A stretch of DNA of 5,052 nucleotides from the NCBI GenBank assembly GCA_902465465.1, contig CABQNF010000100.1:1-5052 (forward strand), in the 5' to 3' direction. Origin of the DNA: an uncultured Collinsella sp. GTDB lineage: Bacteria; Actinomycetota; Coriobacteriia; Coriobacteriales; Coriobacteriaceae. A model generated the notes under the pieces. The model was not told the DNA's origin. It was given only the letters and a program-made list of their open reading frames with translations, and did no database searches. Position numbers and translations under genes: made by a program. The stretch's first letter is position 1. Every line of letters begins with the position of its first letter. This document shows, one piece after another, positions 1-5,052 of this stretch.

Positions 1-363
1 ACGCTTCATGCCCTTCGCGACTTTTACCCGCCGCAGGTAAAGCTCTACTTTATTACGGGCGCCGATGCGATTATCGATATTGTGACCTGGCATGATGCCG
101 AACGAATCGCTGAGCTTGCTACCTTTATTGCGGCGACGCGACCGGGCTTTGATATCGATACGGCGCGTGCCCGAATCAAAGAGTCGGGGCTGCCGTTCGA
201 CGTGCGCTATATTCAGATTCCGGCGCTGGCGATCAGCTCGACGAACATTCGTAAGCGAGTTGCCCGCGGCATGAGCGTGCGCTATCTTACGAGCGAGTCC
301 GTGCTCGGCTACATTCGCAAACGCAGGCTATATGCCGATTTGGGCCAAGAAGATTTTGAGTGA
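1..363 (+). CDS. nadD: Nicotinate-nucleotide adenylyltransferase, 5'-truncated by window edge
   Basis: This is the C-terminal 120 residues of NadD, which transfers AMP from ATP to nicotinate mononucleotide to make deamido-NAD in cytoplasmic NAD synthesis. The frame is open from base 1 and ends at TGA 361-363. Visible family signatures are FITGADAI followed by a tryptophan (TWHDAE) near the left edge, and near the end ISSTNIRKRV, the conserved ISST-x-IR nucleotide-binding motif, followed by the RYL...V..YI C-terminal helix. The N-terminal nucleotidyltransferase motif with paired histidines lies outside the window. The usual length is about 190-220 residues, so roughly a third is missing; this is a window edge, not a pseudogene. 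A GTG at 82 is only an internal codon. yqeK starts 12 nt downstream, in the usual nadD-yqeK-rsfS arrangement. The identification is secure. Confidence 0.95.
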   Translation, partial: TLHALRDFYPPQVKLYFITGADAIIDIVTWHDAERIAELATFIAATRPGFDIDTARARIKESGLPFDVRYIQIPALAISSTNIRKRVARGMSVRYLTSESVLGYIRKRRLYADLGQEDFE

Positions 364-375
364 TGGGGGTCTACG

Positions 376-984
376 TTGTCGGTAGAGGATCAGTTTGAGG
401 GCGATGAGCGCGCGCTGCTCAAGCGCATTCAAGAGCTGCTCGATGTTCGCATGAAGGATAAGCGCAAGCGCTATGTGCATTCGCTGGGTGTTGCTGAGAC
501 CGCACTTCATCTGGCCGAGGTCTACGGCGTTGACCGCTTTGATGCCGCTGCCGCCGGCCTGATCCATGACTGGGACAAGGTGCTTTCCGACGACGAGCTG
601 GTCACGCGCGCTCTGCACTACGGCATTAAGATTGCCGGCTCTCCTTCCGCCGCGACGCCGCTTTTGCATGGCCCTGTTGCCGCCTATGAGCTTCCGCAGC
701 TTTTCCCTGAGTTGTCGTTGGCCGTTTTCCAGGCTGTCGACCGTCACACCGTGGGTGCCTGCGACATGACGCCGCTCGATATGGTGGTCTTTGTGGCCGA
801 TGCCATCGAGCCCAACCGCCACGGCGACTATGCCCATGCGTTGCGCAAGATGGTGGGGGAGTCGACGCTCGATGAGTTGTTCTTCTCCTGTTTTGCGCAG
901 GGTCTGGTCTATGTGATCCAGTCCGGGCGCTATCTTTATCCCACGGCTATTTCGATTTACAACCATTACGCCCAGCTGCGCTAG
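376..984 (+). CDS. yqeK: YqeK-type HD-domain symmetrical Ap4A hydrolase
   Basis: The 202-residue protein belongs to the YqeK family of HD-domain metal hydrolases. Members studied in Gram-positive bacteria cleave diadenosine tetraphosphate symmetrically to two ADP. Metal-ligand candidates are visible in the expected order: H35, the HD pair H64-D65 (in IHDWDK), H98 (LLHGP), H124 (VDRHT) and D142 (VADAIEPNR). The VADAIEPNR segment is characteristic of YqeK and not of other HD proteins. The start is TTG 376, preceded by a GGGGG purine run (365-369) with a 6-nt spacer; translation from here gives a full HD domain plus a short acidic leader. The gene lies 12 nt after nadD and 27 nt before rsfS, so cotranscription is likely. 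Family membership is visible in the sequence; the Ap4A activity is inferred from characterised homologues. Confidence 0.93.
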   Translation: MSVEDQFEGDERALLKRIQELLDVRMKDKRKRYVHSLGVAETALHLAEVYGVDRFDAAAAGLIHDWDKVLSDDELVTRALHYGIKIAGSPSAATPLLHGPVAAYELPQLFPELSLAVFQAVDRHTVGACDMTPLDMVVFVADAIEPNRHGDYAHALRKMVGESTLDELFFSCFAQGLVYVIQSGRYLYPTAISIYNHYAQLR

Positions 985-1011
985 CTCGGGCTGTCTAGAA
1001 AGAGGTATTCC

Positions 1012-1467
1012 ATGGCCGACGAGACCATGACCGACGAGCAGATTCTTGAAGGTGTGGAGCACAAGAGCTTCGTCGCCACGTCCGACCGCACCGCCGCCTC
1101 GCTGTCCGCGAGCGGTGTCGCCGCCGAGGATGTCGCCCGCGCCGCCGCGCAGGCCGCCTACGACAAGAAGGGCGAGGACGTTCAGGTGCTCGACCTGACC
1201 GAGCTTTCCGACGTATGCGACTACTTTGTGCTTGCCACCGGTACCAACAACCGCCAGGTCGATTCTATCGTCGACGAGATCGAGGAGAAGGTCGCCGAGG
1301 CTTGCGGCGAGCACCCGTTCTCCATCGAGGGTCGCGAGCAGAAGACCTGGATGCTCATGGACTATGGTTCGGTTGTCGTCCACGTCTTCACTCCCGAGGC
1401 GCGCGACTTCTACCGTCTCGAAAAGCTCTGGGGTGACGCTCCCCAGCTCCCCCTCAACCTCCTCTAG
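1012..1467 (+). CDS. rsfS: Ribosomal silencing factor RsfS, with N-terminal extension
   Basis: RsfS binds ribosomal protein uL14 on the 50S subunit and blocks joining with 30S, lowering translation in starvation or stationary phase. The 151-residue product contains the whole family core from about residue 42: DVQVLDL, CDYFVLATGTNNRQV (69-83), the EGREQKTWMLMDYG segment (106-119), then VVVHVFTPEARDFYRLEKLW (121-140). The start is ATG 1012, with an AAAGAGG Shine-Dalgarno at 999-1005 and a 6-nt spacer. ATG 1027 is an alternative that removes only five residues. Typical RsfS is about 105-120 residues, so about 40 residues at the N-terminus (acidic, then Ala/Ser/Thr-rich, with no recognisable domain) are extra. 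It is the last gene of the nadD-yqeK-rsfS cluster and is followed by a strong terminator. Confidence 0.95.
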   Translation: MADETMTDEQILEGVEHKSFVATSDRTAASLSASGVAAEDVARAAAQAAYDKKGEDVQVLDLTELSDVCDYFVLATGTNNRQVDSIVDEIEEKVAEACGEHPFSIEGREQKTWMLMDYGSVVVHVFTPEARDFYRLEKLWGDAPQLPLNLL

Positions 1468-1508
1468 TAGCTCATTTGAGACGGGGTTTAGCTAGCCTCA
1501 CGCATATC

Positions 1509-1551
1509 GCCGGGCAGTTGCGGTTTTCCGCACCTGCCCGGCTTTCTTTTT
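1509..1551 (+). terminator. Intrinsic terminator after rsfS
   Basis: A 9-bp perfect stem pairs GCCGGGCAG (1509-1517) with CTGCCCGGC (1534-1542). After one T/C mismatch it continues as a 5-bp stem (TGCGG 1519-1523 with CCGCA 1528-1532) closed by a TTTT loop. A TTTCTTTTT tract follows at 1543-1551. This is a textbook Rho-independent terminator for the + strand transcript, 41 nt after the rsfS stop. No matching T tract lies on the other side, so it should not efficiently terminate dinB transcription from the right. Confidence 0.93.
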
Positions 1552-1563
1552 GCCCAAAGGCGG

Positions 1564-2817
1564 TTAATCGTTGAAGCGGGATTGGCGGCCGAAGGAAAGG
1601 GCGCTGTCGCCGAATTTGTCTCGGACGGCGTCGATGGCGACGGAGAGGTCGCGGCGGTCGCTGGATTGGGCTCCGCGGTCATCGATCTCGCAGAACAGGT
1701 CGGTCTGGATGCCGCCTTGGTGGTCGAAGTCGCTCATGCCGATGCCCGCTAAGCGAACATGCATGCCTTCCTGCCAGATGTTGTCGAGCAGTTCGAGCGC
1801 AACCGCCACGAAGATGTTCTCATCGTCGGTCGGATGAGGCAGCCGGCGCTGTGCCGTACGCCCGCTGCCATACGAATACTTGAGTTTGAGCGTTACCGTG
1901 GCACCCGTCAGCCTCTGACGGCGCAGACGGCGTCCCACTGACTCTCCCAACAGCGCAATCGCCGCCTCAATATCCCCACGCTCAGTCAAATCTTTAGCAA
2001 AGGTGCGTTCATTGCTGACCGACTTGACCTCGCGCTCTTCATCGAGACTCGTGACTTCGGAGATTTCGAGTCCCAGCGCACGCTGGCGCATGCGTTCGCC
2101 GTTGACACCAAAAATAGAGGACAAGGTGGATTCCGGTGCGCGTGACAGCTCGCCAAGCGTGTAGATGCGCATGCGGCGCAGCCGTTCCTCGGCCGAGCGT
2201 CCGATGCCGCTCATGGCAGATACCGGCAGCGCGGCCAAAAAGCGCTGCTCGGTTCCGGGGCGCACGATGGTCAGTCCAAACGGCTTATCCCGCTCGCTTG
2301 CGATCTTTGCGACCGTCTTGTTGCAGCCCACGCCAATGGAGCACGTTACTCCCAGCGTTGCCACGCGGTCGCTTATACGCCGCGCAACCAGCAGCGGGTC
2401 TTCGGGCGCAAAGCGACCCGGTGTGATATCGATAAAGGCTTCGTCGATGGACACGCGCTCAACACGCGGGGTCTCGTCGGCGAGAATCGCCATGACTTGC
2501 GCGCTCACCTCGCGGTAGCGATCAAAGTGCCCGTGCGTCCAAATGGCTTGCGGGCACAAGCGCCGCGCCTCGGCCGAGGGCATGGCAGAGTGCACGCCAA
2601 AGCGACGTGCCTCATATGAACACGTGGACACGACGCCACGCGAATCGGCGTCTCCGCCCACGATGAGCGGTTTTCCGCGCCATTCGGGATGGTCGAGCAT
2701 CTCCACGCTCGCAAAAAACGCATCGAGGTCCATGAGGCCCACCGCCGGACCCGTCCATTGAGGCGGCGTGACGCCCATGGCATCCTCATAACCGTATGTA
2801 TGTTCGCGTCTTTCCAT
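1564..2817 (-). CDS. dinB: DNA polymerase IV (Y-family translesion polymerase)
   Basis: DinB is an error-prone polymerase that bypasses damaged template bases. From the first ATG the product is 417 residues. Catalytic palm signatures: MDLDAFFASVE with metal ligand D30 and F35 at the steric-gate position; YEARRFGV (68-75); SIDEAF with D125 and E126 as the other catalytic acids. CSIGVGCNKTVAKIASERDKP (159-179) follows, then a helix-hairpin-helix segment near 199-208 (VSAMSGIG) and a little-finger domain. QTDLF (371-375) fits a sliding-clamp-binding motif, followed by the usual IDAVRDKFG tail. All catalytic residues are present, so the gene looks intact. ATG 2817 gives the longest product but lacks a Shine-Dalgarno. 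ATG 2778 (codon 14) has GAGG 5 nt upstream, would give 404 residues, and may be the true start. The gene is convergent with rsfS and divergent from rpsP. Confidence 0.95.
   Translation of the reverse strand: MERREHTYGYEDAMGVTPPQWTGPAVGLMDLDAFFASVEMLDHPEWRGKPLIVGGDADSRGVVSTCSYEARRFGVHSAMPSAEARRLCPQAIWTHGHFDRYREVSAQVMAILADETPRVERVSIDEAFIDITPGRFAPEDPLLVARRISDRVATLGVTCSIGVGCNKTVAKIASERDKPFGLTIVRPGTEQRFLAALPVSAMSGIGRSAEERLRRMRIYTLGELSRAPESTLSSIFGVNGERMRQRALGLEISEVTSLDEEREVKSVSNERTFAKDLTERGDIEAAIALLGESVGRRLRRQRLTGATVTLKLKYSYGSGRTAQRRLPHPTDDENIFVAVALELLDNIWQEGMHVRLAGIGMSDFDHQGGIQTDLFCEIDDRGAQSSDRRDLSVAIDAVRDKFGDSALSFGRQSRFND
2784..2787 (-). promoter_or_regulatory. Shine-Dalgarno for alternative dinB start at 2778
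   Basis: On the minus strand GAGG lies 5 nt before an in-frame ATG at 2778-2776. The upstream ATG at 2817 has no purine-rich element at the right distance. This favours initiation at codon 14 of the longest reading frame, leaving a leader of about 39 nt if transcription begins near 2817. The shorter protein still begins 16 residues before the first catalytic aspartate, so nothing essential is lost. Confidence 0.5.
2793..2806 (-). promoter_or_regulatory. Possible LexA (SOS box-like) operator for dinB
   Basis: The minus strand reads CGAACATACATACG. Against the Gram-positive LexA consensus CGAAC-N4-GTTCG, 8 of 10 specified bases match: the left half is perfect and the right half is 3 of 5. It lies about 11-24 nt downstream of the start site predicted from the TATACT box. 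A repressor there would block early elongation. The right half is degenerate, so this is a candidate only. Confidence 0.35.
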
Positions 2818-2823
2818 GTCATG

Positions 2824-2829
2824 AGTATA
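2824..2829 (-). promoter_or_regulatory. dinB promoter -10 box
   Basis: The minus strand has TATACT, 5 of 6 to the sigma-A -10 consensus, ending 6 nt before the first possible dinB ATG. The predicted start of transcription is at about 2817. I see no good -35 hexamer 16-18 nt upstream (CGCACC at spacing 17), so promoter strength probably depends on something else or is low. Confidence 0.5.
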
Positions 2830-2861
2830 CCGCGCAGCTCATGTGGGGTGCGTGTATGTGC

Positions 2862-2889
2862 TTGCAAATCCCGAATTCTTGTCTAAGAT
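2862..2889 (+). promoter_or_regulatory. Possible upstream promoter for the rpsP operon
   Basis: TTGCAA (2862-2867), a 16-nt spacer and TAAGAT (2884-2889) each match the sigma-A consensus at 4 of 6. It faces rpsP with a predicted leader of about 120 nt. It is weaker than the candidate at 2934-2962 and may be fortuitous. Confidence 0.3.
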
Positions 2890-2933
2890 ATGGATTTGCC
2901 CTCGACTACACCGAAGAAGTTGGTCTCACGGAC

Positions 2934-2962
2934 TTCACCTGCCCGCGTCGATGGCGTATTAT
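2934..2962 (+). promoter_or_regulatory. Likely promoter of the rpsP-khpA-rimM-trmD-lepB operon
   Basis: TTCACC (2934-2939, 4 of 6 to the -35 consensus), a 17-nt spacer and TATTAT (2957-2962, 5 of 6 to the -10 consensus) lie upstream of rpsP. Transcription would start near 2969, giving a leader of about 50 nt. It is the better of two candidates in the divergent dinB/rpsP spacer and the only well-placed source for the operon inside this window. Confidence 0.55.
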
Positions 2963-3005
2963 GTTCAACTGTTTGTTTGTAGTTGCAGCCTAAAGCTGCT
3001 TGGTT

Positions 3006-3012
3006 GGAGGAG
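3006..3012 (+). promoter_or_regulatory. Strong Shine-Dalgarno deciding the rpsP TTG start
   Basis: GGAGGAG ends 6 nt before TTG 3019. It fixes the rpsP start at that TTG rather than the more upstream in-frame TTG at 2983. The product then begins with the conserved S16 N-terminus MAVKIRLAR. Confidence 0.85.
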
Positions 3013-3018
3013 TTTCCT

Positions 3019-3360
3019 TTGGCAGTCAAGATTCGCCTTGCTCGTCACGGCGCTAAGAAGCGTCCGTACTACCGTGTCGTCGTCGCCGATTCCCGCGCCC
3101 CGCGTGACGGTCGTATCATCGAGGAGGTTGGCCGCTACAACCCGATGACCGCCCCCAAGACCATCAACCTCGACCTCGAGAAGATCGCCGACTGGCAGTC
3201 CAAGGGCGCTCAGCTCACCGACGCCGTCGCCGCTCTGGTCAAGGCCGCCAACGAGGGCGAGAAGACCGAGACCGTCGTCAAGAAGTCCAAGAAGCAGCTC
3301 GCCAAAGAGGCCGAGGCCGCTAAGGCTGCCGCTGAGGCCGCTGAGGGCGCCGAGGAGTAA
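3019..3360 (+). CDS. rpsP: 30S ribosomal protein S16 (bS16)
   Basis: bS16 is a primary-binding protein of the 30S body that helps 16S rRNA fold during assembly. The 113-residue product starts with MAVKIRLARHGAKKRPYYRV and continues VVADSRAPRDGRIIEEVGRYNP, both diagnostic of the family; the core runs to about residue 77 (DAVAALVKAA). The start is TTG 3019 with a strong GGAGGAG Shine-Dalgarno 6 nt upstream. The family core is about 75-90 residues. Here a tail of about 35 residues follows (roughly 79-113), rich in Lys, Glu and Ala, probably disordered or a single charged helix; similar tails occur in actinobacterial S16. It is the first gene of the operon, and khpA begins 3 nt after its stop, with the khpA Shine-Dalgarno inside the last rpsP codons. 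Confidence 0.97.
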   Translation: MAVKIRLARHGAKKRPYYRVVVADSRAPRDGRIIEEVGRYNPMTAPKTINLDLEKIADWQSKGAQLTDAVAALVKAANEGEKTETVVKKSKKQLAKEAEAAKAAAEAAEGAEE

Positions 3361-3363
3361 ATC

Positions 3364-3648
3364 GTGCCTGAGGTTGACGCTGCACAGCTCGAGGGTGAGG
3401 CAATGCTCTCAGATCGCATCGCCGATCTCGTCGAATATCTCGTTGTTCAGATCGTCGACGACCCGGATTCCGTGAGCCTTGAGGTCATCGATGGTGACGA
3501 CGCCTCTACGATTGAGGTTTCGGTCGCCGAGGATGACGTCGCTAAGGTCATCGGCCGTCGTGGCCGTACCATCAAGGCCATTCGCACGCTCGCCCGTGCA
3601 CTGGCCGCTCGCCTCGACACTGCTGTCGAGGTAGAGGTTCTGGGCTAG
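3364..3648 (+). CDS. khpA: KhpA-type KH-domain RNA-binding protein
   Basis: KhpA is a small single-KH-domain RNA-binding protein. In Gram-positive bacteria it pairs with KhpB (Jag/EloR) and affects cell division, cell length and RNA levels. The signature is LVEYLVVQIVDDPDSV (22-37), then VAEDDVAKVIGRRGRTIKAIRTL, with the RNA-gripping GxxG loop as G64-R-R-G67. The chosen start is GTG 3364, with AGGAG at 3353-3357 overlapping the end of rpsP and a 6-nt spacer; this gives 94 residues. ATG 3403 (codon 14), preceded by GAGGG 7 nt upstream, would give 81 residues, closer to the usual family size of about 75-80, so the start is uncertain. Its position between rpsP and rimM is conserved in many Gram-positive genomes. 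Confidence 0.93.
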   Translation: MPEVDAAQLEGEAMLSDRIADLVEYLVVQIVDDPDSVSLEVIDGDDASTIEVSVAEDDVAKVIGRRGRTIKAIRTLARALAARLDTAVEVEVLG

Positions 3649-3652
3649 GACC

Positions 3653-4174
3653 TTGAGGTCCCAGTACAAAAACATCGCCCGTGTGGTCAAGCCGCACGGA
3701 AGGAAGGGGGAGGTCCTCGCGCAGCCGCTGCGGGGGCTTCCTTCTGTATTAGAGCCTGGTATGCGCGTCGCCCTGACGCCGCCGGCGCTCAAGCGCGACC
3801 GCTTTTGCACGGTCGTGTCCGTCACAGATACGGGCGATGGCGATCTGGTCTCGTTTGAGGGCATTGACGACTTGACGGCCGCCGAGGGCATCACGGGATG
3901 CTACGTGCTGGCAAATCGTGACGACTTTGAGCTCGATTCGCTCGACGCTGCCTATACCGACCTGATGGGTCGCGAGGTGGTCGACGAGCGCTTCGGTTCG
4001 CTCGGCACGATCGTTGAGATCATGTCGACGCCCGCTAACGATGTTTGGGTTGTCGAGGGTGATCGGTACGGCGAGGTACTGATTCCCGTGATCGAGCAGG
4101 TCGTGCTCGATCTTCCCGACACAGGAACAATTTCCGTCCACGTGATGGACGGCCTGATCGATATGGACAAGTAG
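3653..4174 (+). CDS. rimM: 16S rRNA processing / 30S maturation factor RimM
   Basis: RimM binds uS19 and helps the 30S head mature. The 173-residue protein has the usual two barrels. The N-terminal domain carries IARVVKPHGRKGEV (8-21) and ends around FEGIDDLTAAEGITGCYVLA (68-87). The C-terminal PRC-like barrel runs from about 98 to 171, with YTDLMGREVVD, PANDVWVV and EVLIPVIEQVVLDLP, then the terminal HVMDGLID. Length is normal (usually 165-180). The start is TTG 3653, the most upstream start available in this frame and the only one that keeps the conserved N-terminus. Its ribosome binding site is poor: AGGA at 3647-3650 is only 2 nt away. With a 4-nt gap after the khpA stop, translation probably depends on coupling to khpA. 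Confidence 0.95.
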   Translation: MRSQYKNIARVVKPHGRKGEVLAQPLRGLPSVLEPGMRVALTPPALKRDRFCTVVSVTDTGDGDLVSFEGIDDLTAAEGITGCYVLANRDDFELDSLDAAYTDLMGREVVDERFGSLGTIVEIMSTPANDVWVVEGDRYGEVLIPVIEQVVLDLPDTGTISVHVMDGLIDMDK

Positions 4175-4184
4175 GGAGGACAAC

Positions 4185-4943
4185 ATGCTGATTGAGACCC
4201 TTTCGGTCTTTCCCGAGATGTTTGAGCCTATCATGTCCACGTCGATTTTGGGCCGCGCCCGCAAGGCCGGCCTTTTTGATTTTAAGGCGTATAACCTGCG
4301 CGACTGGACGCACGACCGTCATCGTACCGTCGATGACGAGCCGTACGGCGGCGGGCAGGGCATGCTCATGAAGGTCGAGCCTATTGCCGAGGCCATCGAG
4401 GCCATCAGCTCCGAGGGTCCCAAGCCCACCGTAGTGTTCTTCACCCCCTGTGGCGAGCCCTTTACGCAACATGTGGCCGAGCGCCTGCTCAAAAGTGAGC
4501 GCCTGCTGTTTGTGTGCAGCCGCTACGAGGGCGTCGACGAGCGTGCGTATGCGTATGCCGATGAGCGTCTGTCGATTGGCGACTACGTGCTTACGGGTGG
4601 CGAACTTCCCGCTATGGTCGTTGCCGATGCCGTCGTACGCCTGATTCCTGGCGCCCTGGGCGACGAGATGAGCAATGTGGACGAGTCGTTCTCGACCGCC
4701 GAGGACGGAGGCCTGCTCGAGTACGCGCAGTACACCCGTCCCGCCGAGTTCAACGGCGAGGGCGTGCCGCCGGTGCTCGTGAGTGGCGATCACGCCAAGG
4801 TCGATGCCTGGCGTCGCAAGAACGCCATCGAGCGCACCTGCCGCTGGCGTCCCGATCTGATTGAGACGGCGCGCCTTACGCCCCAGGAGCGTGCGTACGC
4901 GCAGGAGATTTTGGACGCTTCGTATTCGCAGAGCGAGGAGTGA
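4185..4943 (+). CDS. trmD: tRNA (guanine37-N1)-methyltransferase
   Basis: TrmD is a SPOUT-class enzyme that uses S-adenosylmethionine to methylate G37 next to the anticodon, preventing +1 frameshifting. The 252-residue product has the full set of motifs: SVFPEMFEP (7-15), DRHRTVDDEPYGGGQGMLM (44-62), CSRYEGVDER (111-120), and the knotted cofactor site SIGDYVLTGGELPAM (130-144). LIPGALGDE (153-161) and EYAQYTRPAEF (179-189) follow, then VPPVLVSGDHAKVDAWR. Length is typical (about 240-255). The start is ATG 4185 with GGAGG at 4175-4179, 5 nt upstream. In the catalytic loop the usual (E/D)DSF appears as DESF (166-169), so the general-base aspartate position reads E167, and a few extra residues (STAEDGG) precede LLEY. 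The gene lies 10 nt after rimM and 2 nt before lepB. Confidence 0.97.
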   Translation: MLIETLSVFPEMFEPIMSTSILGRARKAGLFDFKAYNLRDWTHDRHRTVDDEPYGGGQGMLMKVEPIAEAIEAISSEGPKPTVVFFTPCGEPFTQHVAERLLKSERLLFVCSRYEGVDERAYAYADERLSIGDYVLTGGELPAMVVADAVVRLIPGALGDEMSNVDESFSTAEDGGLLEYAQYTRPAEFNGEGVPPVLVSGDHAKVDAWRRKNAIERTCRWRPDLIETARLTPQERAYAQEILDASYSQSEE

Positions 4944-4945
4944 GA

Positions 4946-5052
4946 ATGGTTCCATCGCAGCATTCCGCGTTGAGGGGCGCTTTTGAGTGGATCGCGGTCA
5001 TCGCGATCGCATTGGTCGCCACCTTCTTGATTCGCTCGTTTGTGGTCGAGCC
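4946..5052 (+). CDS. lepB: Signal peptidase I, 3'-truncated by window edge
   Basis: Only the first 35 codons lie in the window. Residues 1-14 are a short cytoplasmic leader. Residues 15-29 (WIAVIAIALVATFLI) form one hydrophobic membrane segment, followed by RSFVVE, which matches the segment just before the catalytic serine motif in signal peptidase I. That motif (usually PSGSM) lies beyond the edge. The enzyme would cleave signal peptides from exported proteins at the outer face of the membrane. The start is ATG 4946, with GAGGAG at 4935-4940 inside the end of trmD and a 5-nt spacer; the 2-nt gap to trmD indicates cotranscription. lepB near trmD is common in Actinobacteria, which supports the call despite the short fragment. 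Confidence 0.85.
   Translation, partial: MVPSQHSALRGAFEWIAVIAIALVATFLIRSFVVE

Noticed and set aside
328..1383. Long open frame of 351 codons on the minus strand opposite yqeK and rsfS
   Set aside because: It lies fully antisense to two well-supported genes, has no recognisable domain, and its composition mirrors the G+C-rich codons of the real frames.
1509..1551. Reading the rsfS terminator as bidirectional and also serving dinB
   Set aside because: On the minus strand the stem is followed by GATATGCG rather than a T tract, so it only has terminator form for the + strand.
2916..2936. Inverted repeat GAAGT...ACTTC upstream of rpsP
   Set aside because: Only five pairs with an 11-base loop. 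It is expected by chance and overlaps the candidate -35 box.
2983..3018. Extending rpsP upstream to TTG 2983
   Set aside because: The extra 12 residues are not S16-like, the hairpin and Shine-Dalgarno would fall inside the coding sequence, and TTG 3019 yields the canonical S16 N-terminus.
2818..3018. Small RNA, tRNA or riboswitch in the dinB/rpsP spacer
   Set aside because: No cloverleaf, known aptamer motif or terminator hairpin is visible. Divergent promoters and a short leader explain the 201 bp.
3409..4264. Two overlapping minus-strand open frames (3409-3894 and 3749-4264) opposite khpA, rimM and the start of trmD
   Set aside because: Both are antisense to conserved genes and lack convincing domains or ribosome binding sites.
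4035..4955. Open frame of 306 codons on the minus strand opposite trmD
   Set aside because: It is antisense to a clear trmD with intact motifs. Its Arg/Gly/His/Leu-rich translation shows no family signature, as expected of a codon-bias shadow.
1..5052. Mobile element, defence system, CRISPR array or novel gene cluster
   Set aside because: Every substantial open frame is a conserved housekeeping or repair gene. I see no direct repeats, transposase, integrase, attachment site or composition break.

Overview
This window is an ordinary stretch of core bacterial chromosome. The G+C content looks high (about 60% by eye), and the gene set is that of a Gram-positive actinobacterium. I suggest the class Coriobacteriia, probably a Collinsella-like gut anaerobe. 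The suggestion rests on gene order, the acidic and alanine-rich protein style, and the frequent GTG/TTG starts. It is inference, because no rRNA or other definitive marker is present.

Left block (1-1551, + strand): the 3' two-thirds of nadD (NAD biosynthesis), then yqeK (HD-domain Ap4A hydrolase) and rsfS (ribosomal silencing factor). They are closely spaced and apparently cotranscribed. A strong intrinsic terminator at 1509-1551 ends the block. This nadD-yqeK-rsfS order is a widespread conserved cluster linking NAD synthesis, dinucleotide turnover and ribosome dormancy.

Middle (1564-2817, - strand): dinB, a Y-family translesion DNA polymerase IV, convergent with the left block. Its 5' end is notable. 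A TATACT -10 box lies right at the first possible ATG. A second ATG 13 codons downstream has a better Shine-Dalgarno. Between them lies an imperfect LexA/SOS-box-like palindrome. The 201-bp divergent intergenic region (2818-3018) holds the dinB promoter and the promoter(s) of the right block.

Right block (3019-5052, + strand): rpsP (ribosomal protein S16), khpA (KH-domain RNA-binding protein), rimM (30S maturation factor), trmD (tRNA m1G37 methyltransferase) and the 5' end of lepB (signal peptidase I). Gaps are 2 to 10 nt, so this is one operon for ribosome assembly and tRNA modification that runs into a protein-export gene. The first three genes use TTG, GTG and TTG starts. Two departures from common synteny are that rplS does not lie between trmD and lepB, and that ffh is not directly upstream of rpsP.

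I found no mobile element, CRISPR array, RNA gene, phage remnant or convincing new system. The findings are modest: possible SOS control and start-site choice of dinB, variation in the TrmD active-site loop, the RsfS N-terminal extension, the rpsP leader, and operon layout.
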